From Nitrospirae bacterium GWC2_57_9 (GTDB taxonomy: Bacteria; Nitrospirota; UBA9217), in contig MHEA01000224.1 in assembly GCA_001805085.1 (NCBI GenBank), positions 1,547 to 8,942 on the forward strand: a DNA stretch of 7,396 bases, read 5' to 3'. The notes beneath the pieces were generated by a model. It was not told the origin of the DNA. It worked only from the letters and a program-made list of their open reading frames with translations, and did no database searches. The position numbers and the translations under genes were made by a program. Each line of letters opens with the position of its first letter. Position 1 is the first letter of the stretch. Shown one piece after another: positions 5,756 to 7,396 of the stretch.

Positions 5756-6526
5756 TCACACCGCGAAGAGGTCCGATACCTTGTAGCGGTCCGCGGTATA
5801 GAGGGTCAGCGAATCGGAAAGAACGGTGCGGTGAGTATTGAGTGCGACATCGGGATGGTTGTTCTGCTCGGACAGATGGGACAGGCAGGCCCATTTCAGC
5901 CTTCTGGCTTCCGTCGCCCGGCCCAGCAGTTCCGCGGCTTCGAGGTTGGAGAGATGCCCGCGTGGACCCTTGATCCGCTGCTTCAGATAGGCGGGATAAG
6001 GACCGGCGGCCAGCATGGCAGGATCGTAGTTGCTTTCGAGGAAGACCGCGTCGAGGGAAGAAACGAGGCTGACCAGGTCCTTGAACACATGGCCCAGATC
6101 CGTCAGGATCCCGAGCCGTTTCCCTTGCGCCTCCACGATAAAAGCCGATCCGTCCGCGCCGTCATGGGGTGTCGGCACAGCGTGTACCACCACATCGCCG
6201 AACACGAGTTTGTCGCAGGACCGGAAATGGCGGATGTCCTTGAGCTTTCCGAGGGTGCACCGGGAGGCAGCGGCCGAGAGGGTGGCCGGCGTGACGTAAA
6301 TAGGGAGCCCATACTTGCGCTGGAACACGCCCGCGTGCCGGATGTGATCGCCGTGGTCGTGGGAGATGATGACCGCGTCCACCTTACGGATATCCCGGCC
6401 GTGGACGGCAAGCCGTTCGGCAGCGGACACGCCGCTGATCCCCGCGTCGAACAGCAGCCGGACGCCGTGCGTTTCCACATAGATGCAGTTGCCGTTGCTG
6501 CCGGACTGTAGCGAGATCGCGATCAT
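5756..6526 (-). CDS. YycJ/WalJ-type MBL-fold metal-dependent hydrolase
   Basis: This 256-residue cytosolic protein belongs to the metallo-beta-lactamase fold. Family marks are the N-terminal SGSNGNCIYVET, the metal motif HDHGDH (His56, His58, Asp60, His61), His121 in PTPHD, Asp143 in LTDLG, ESNYD (164-168), GHLSN with His191, and LSHLSEQNNHP (215-225). This set is characteristic of YycJ/WalJ proteins, which are predicted two-metal hydrolases. The Bacillus protein is encoded with the WalRK cell-wall system, but its substrate is not settled, and Gram-negative homologues are usually unlinked. ATG 6526 fits the usual family N-terminus. GTG 6538, with AGGAGAAGG at 6548-6556, is an alternative that adds four residues. 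The gene lies 39 bp after the ABC ATPase stop, so co-transcription is likely. A short G+C-rich hairpin region without a T-run follows its stop. Confidence 0.9.
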   Translation of the reverse strand: MIAISLQSGSNGNCIYVETHGVRLLFDAGISGVSAAERLAVHGRDIRKVDAVIISHDHGDHIRHAGVFQRKYGLPIYVTPATLSAAASRCTLGKLKDIRHFRSCDKLVFGDVVVHAVPTPHDGADGSAFIVEAQGKRLGILTDLGHVFKDLVSLVSSLDAVFLESNYDPAMLAAGPYPAYLKQRIKGPRGHLSNLEAAELLGRATEARRLKWACLSHLSEQNNHPDVALNTHRTVLSDSLTLYTADRYKVSDLFAV

Positions 6527-6554
6527 GTCGGGTCCCACTTTAGCAGGCCTTCTC

Positions 6555-6569
6555 CTGATTGTCAATCAG
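6555..6569. repeat. 15-bp palindrome at the ABC ATPase/hydrolase junction
   Basis: CTGATTG-T-CAATCAG is a perfect inverted repeat with one central base. It overlaps the ABC ATPase stop codon (6566-6568) and the first base pairs of the AGGAGAAGG upstream of the hydrolase gene. It could be a protein-binding site or affect coupling between the two genes. Seven-base arms with a short gap are expected a few times by chance in a window this size, so only the location makes it notable. Confidence 0.35.
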
Positions 6570-7396
6570 AGTCGTCGGCCCGAGGACGGGTCGAACAGGG
6601 CTATCTTCTCAGGCATGATTTTCACGTAGCAGCGGTCTCCCGGCACCAGCTCCTCCTCCGGCCTTGACAGGGCCGCCAGTTTCAGGCCCCTGCCGGCCAG
6701 CTCCAGCCAGGTTATTGGGCCGGAAGGCTCTGCAAGCTCGACGGTCATCTCCAGGGCCGCCGGGTCCGGCGACCGCCCGGCGATCACGTCCTCCGGCCGC
6801 ATGCCGATCAGGACGTCCTCGGCCGGCGGAAAATGTTCCGCCGGTGGAGACAAGGTGATTCCCGCCCATGCTACGGCCAGCGGCCGTTTTCCGGTGACGC
6901 GGGCGGGGAACAGGTTCATGGCCGGAACGCCGATGAATCCGGCAACAAAGACGTTGGCGGGGCGGCGGTAGACCGCCAGGGGCCGGTCGCACTGCTGGAG
7001 TTCTCCCCTGTTCAGCACCGCGACCCGGTCGGAAAGGCTCATGGCCTCGGACTGGTCATGGGTGACATAGACCGTGGTGATCCCGAGCTCCCGGTGGAGA
7101 CGTAGCAATTCGGTACGCATTTCCAGCCTGAGCCTGGCATCGAGGTTCGAAAGCGGCTCGTCCATGAGAAAGACCTTCGGCCGCCTGACGATGGCCCGTC
7201 CCAGTGCGACGCGCTGCCGCTGCCCGCCCGAAAGCTCCTTCGGTTTTTTCCCGAGCGATGCCGAGATCCCGAGCAGTCCCGCGACGCGATTGACCTCATC
7301 CTCGATGACGTTCCTGGCCGCTTTCTTCATCCTGAGCGGAAAGGCGATGTTCTCGAACGCGGTCAGGTGGGGGTAGAGCGCATAGTTCTGGAAGAC
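6566..7396 (-). CDS. CUT1-type carbohydrate ABC importer ATPase (MalK/UgpC-like), 5' end outside window
   Basis: The last 276 residues are present; the start and Walker A motif lie beyond position 7396. The visible part opens at the Q-loop, VFQNYALYPHLTAFENI, whose wording is typical of MalK/UgpC/MsmK ATPases. It continues with signature LSGGQRQR (residues 55-62 of the visible part), Walker B VFLMDEP, D-loop SNLDA and switch histidine VTHD. After FIGVPAMNLFP comes a C-terminal TOBE/OB-type regulatory domain of about 120 residues (IGMRPEDV, EPSGPITWLEL, PGDRCYVKIMPEKIALFD). Such ATPases dimerise on the cytoplasmic face and drive uptake of sugars or glycerol-phosphate through two permeases and a binding protein. 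No permease is in view, and the substrate cannot be told. MKK at 7330 is an internal Met, not the start. The hydrolase gene follows after 39 bp. Confidence 0.95.
   Translation of the reverse strand, partial: VFQNYALYPHLTAFENIAFPLRMKKAARNVIEDEVNRVAGLLGISASLGKKPKELSGGQRQRVALGRAIVRRPKVFLMDEPLSNLDARLRLEMRTELLRLHRELGITTVYVTHDQSEAMSLSDRVAVLNRGELQQCDRPLAVYRRPANVFVAGFIGVPAMNLFPARVTGKRPLAVAWAGITLSPPAEHFPPAEDVLIGMRPEDVIAGRSPDPAALEMTVELAEPSGPITWLELAGRGLKLAALSRPEEELVPGDRCYVKIMPEKIALFDPSSGRRL

Noticed and set aside
3915..5786. 623-codon open frame on the plus strand
   Set aside because: It lies antisense to the hybrid kinase, whose domains and catalytic residues are all intact. The translation has no recognisable domain. 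High third-position G+C suppresses stops on the opposite strand.
5750..6511. 253-codon open frame on the plus strand
   Set aside because: It is antisense to the MBL-fold hydrolase, which has its full metal-binding motif set on the minus strand.

Overview
The window is about 60% G+C with long, tightly packed genes. It looks like chromosomal sequence from an environmental Gram-negative bacterium. The combination of a COG1032-type radical SAM enzyme, a three-helix PAS-GGDEF protein, a soluble PAS hybrid kinase and short dispersed intergenic repeats recalls Nitrospirota or former deltaproteobacterial genomes. That is an impression from gene style, not a demonstrated placement. No rRNA, tRNA, CRISPR array, transposase or phage gene is visible.

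Layout, left to right. Positions 1-1240 (minus) hold the N-terminal 413 codons of a B12-binding-type radical SAM protein, cut by the window edge. A 160-bp divergent spacer carries likely promoters for both neighbours. Positions 1401-2678 (plus) encode a membrane-anchored diguanylate cyclase with a cysteine-bearing PAS domain, an intact GGDEF and an I-site. A 214-bp spacer between that gene and the convergent cysM is full of repeats: an imperfect inverted repeat, a CGCGGAG triplet, and a decamer array phased close to the DNA helix. Positions 2893-3801 (minus) encode a CysM-type cysteine synthase. A 209-bp spacer follows, with AT-rich direct repeats and a 9-bp hairpin. Positions 4011-5591 (minus) encode a soluble hybrid histidine kinase (PAS-HisKA-HATPase-REC). 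Its leader has a candidate promoter and a pair of perfect 10-bp direct repeats. Positions 5756-6526 (minus) encode a YycJ/WalJ-type metallo-beta-lactamase-fold hydrolase. Positions 6566-7396 (minus) hold the C-terminal part of a CUT1-type sugar importer ATPase, cut by the right edge.

How the genes relate. Four genes (ABC ATPase, hydrolase, kinase, cysM) run leftward in series, but only the ABC/hydrolase pair is spaced like an operon (39 bp). The kinase and cysM each have spacers long enough for their own promoters. Two genes are signal-transduction proteins (c-di-GMP synthesis and phosphorelay), yet nothing links them directly. No coherent new multi-gene system is evident. The least explained sequence is the repeat-filled spacer at 2680-2892.
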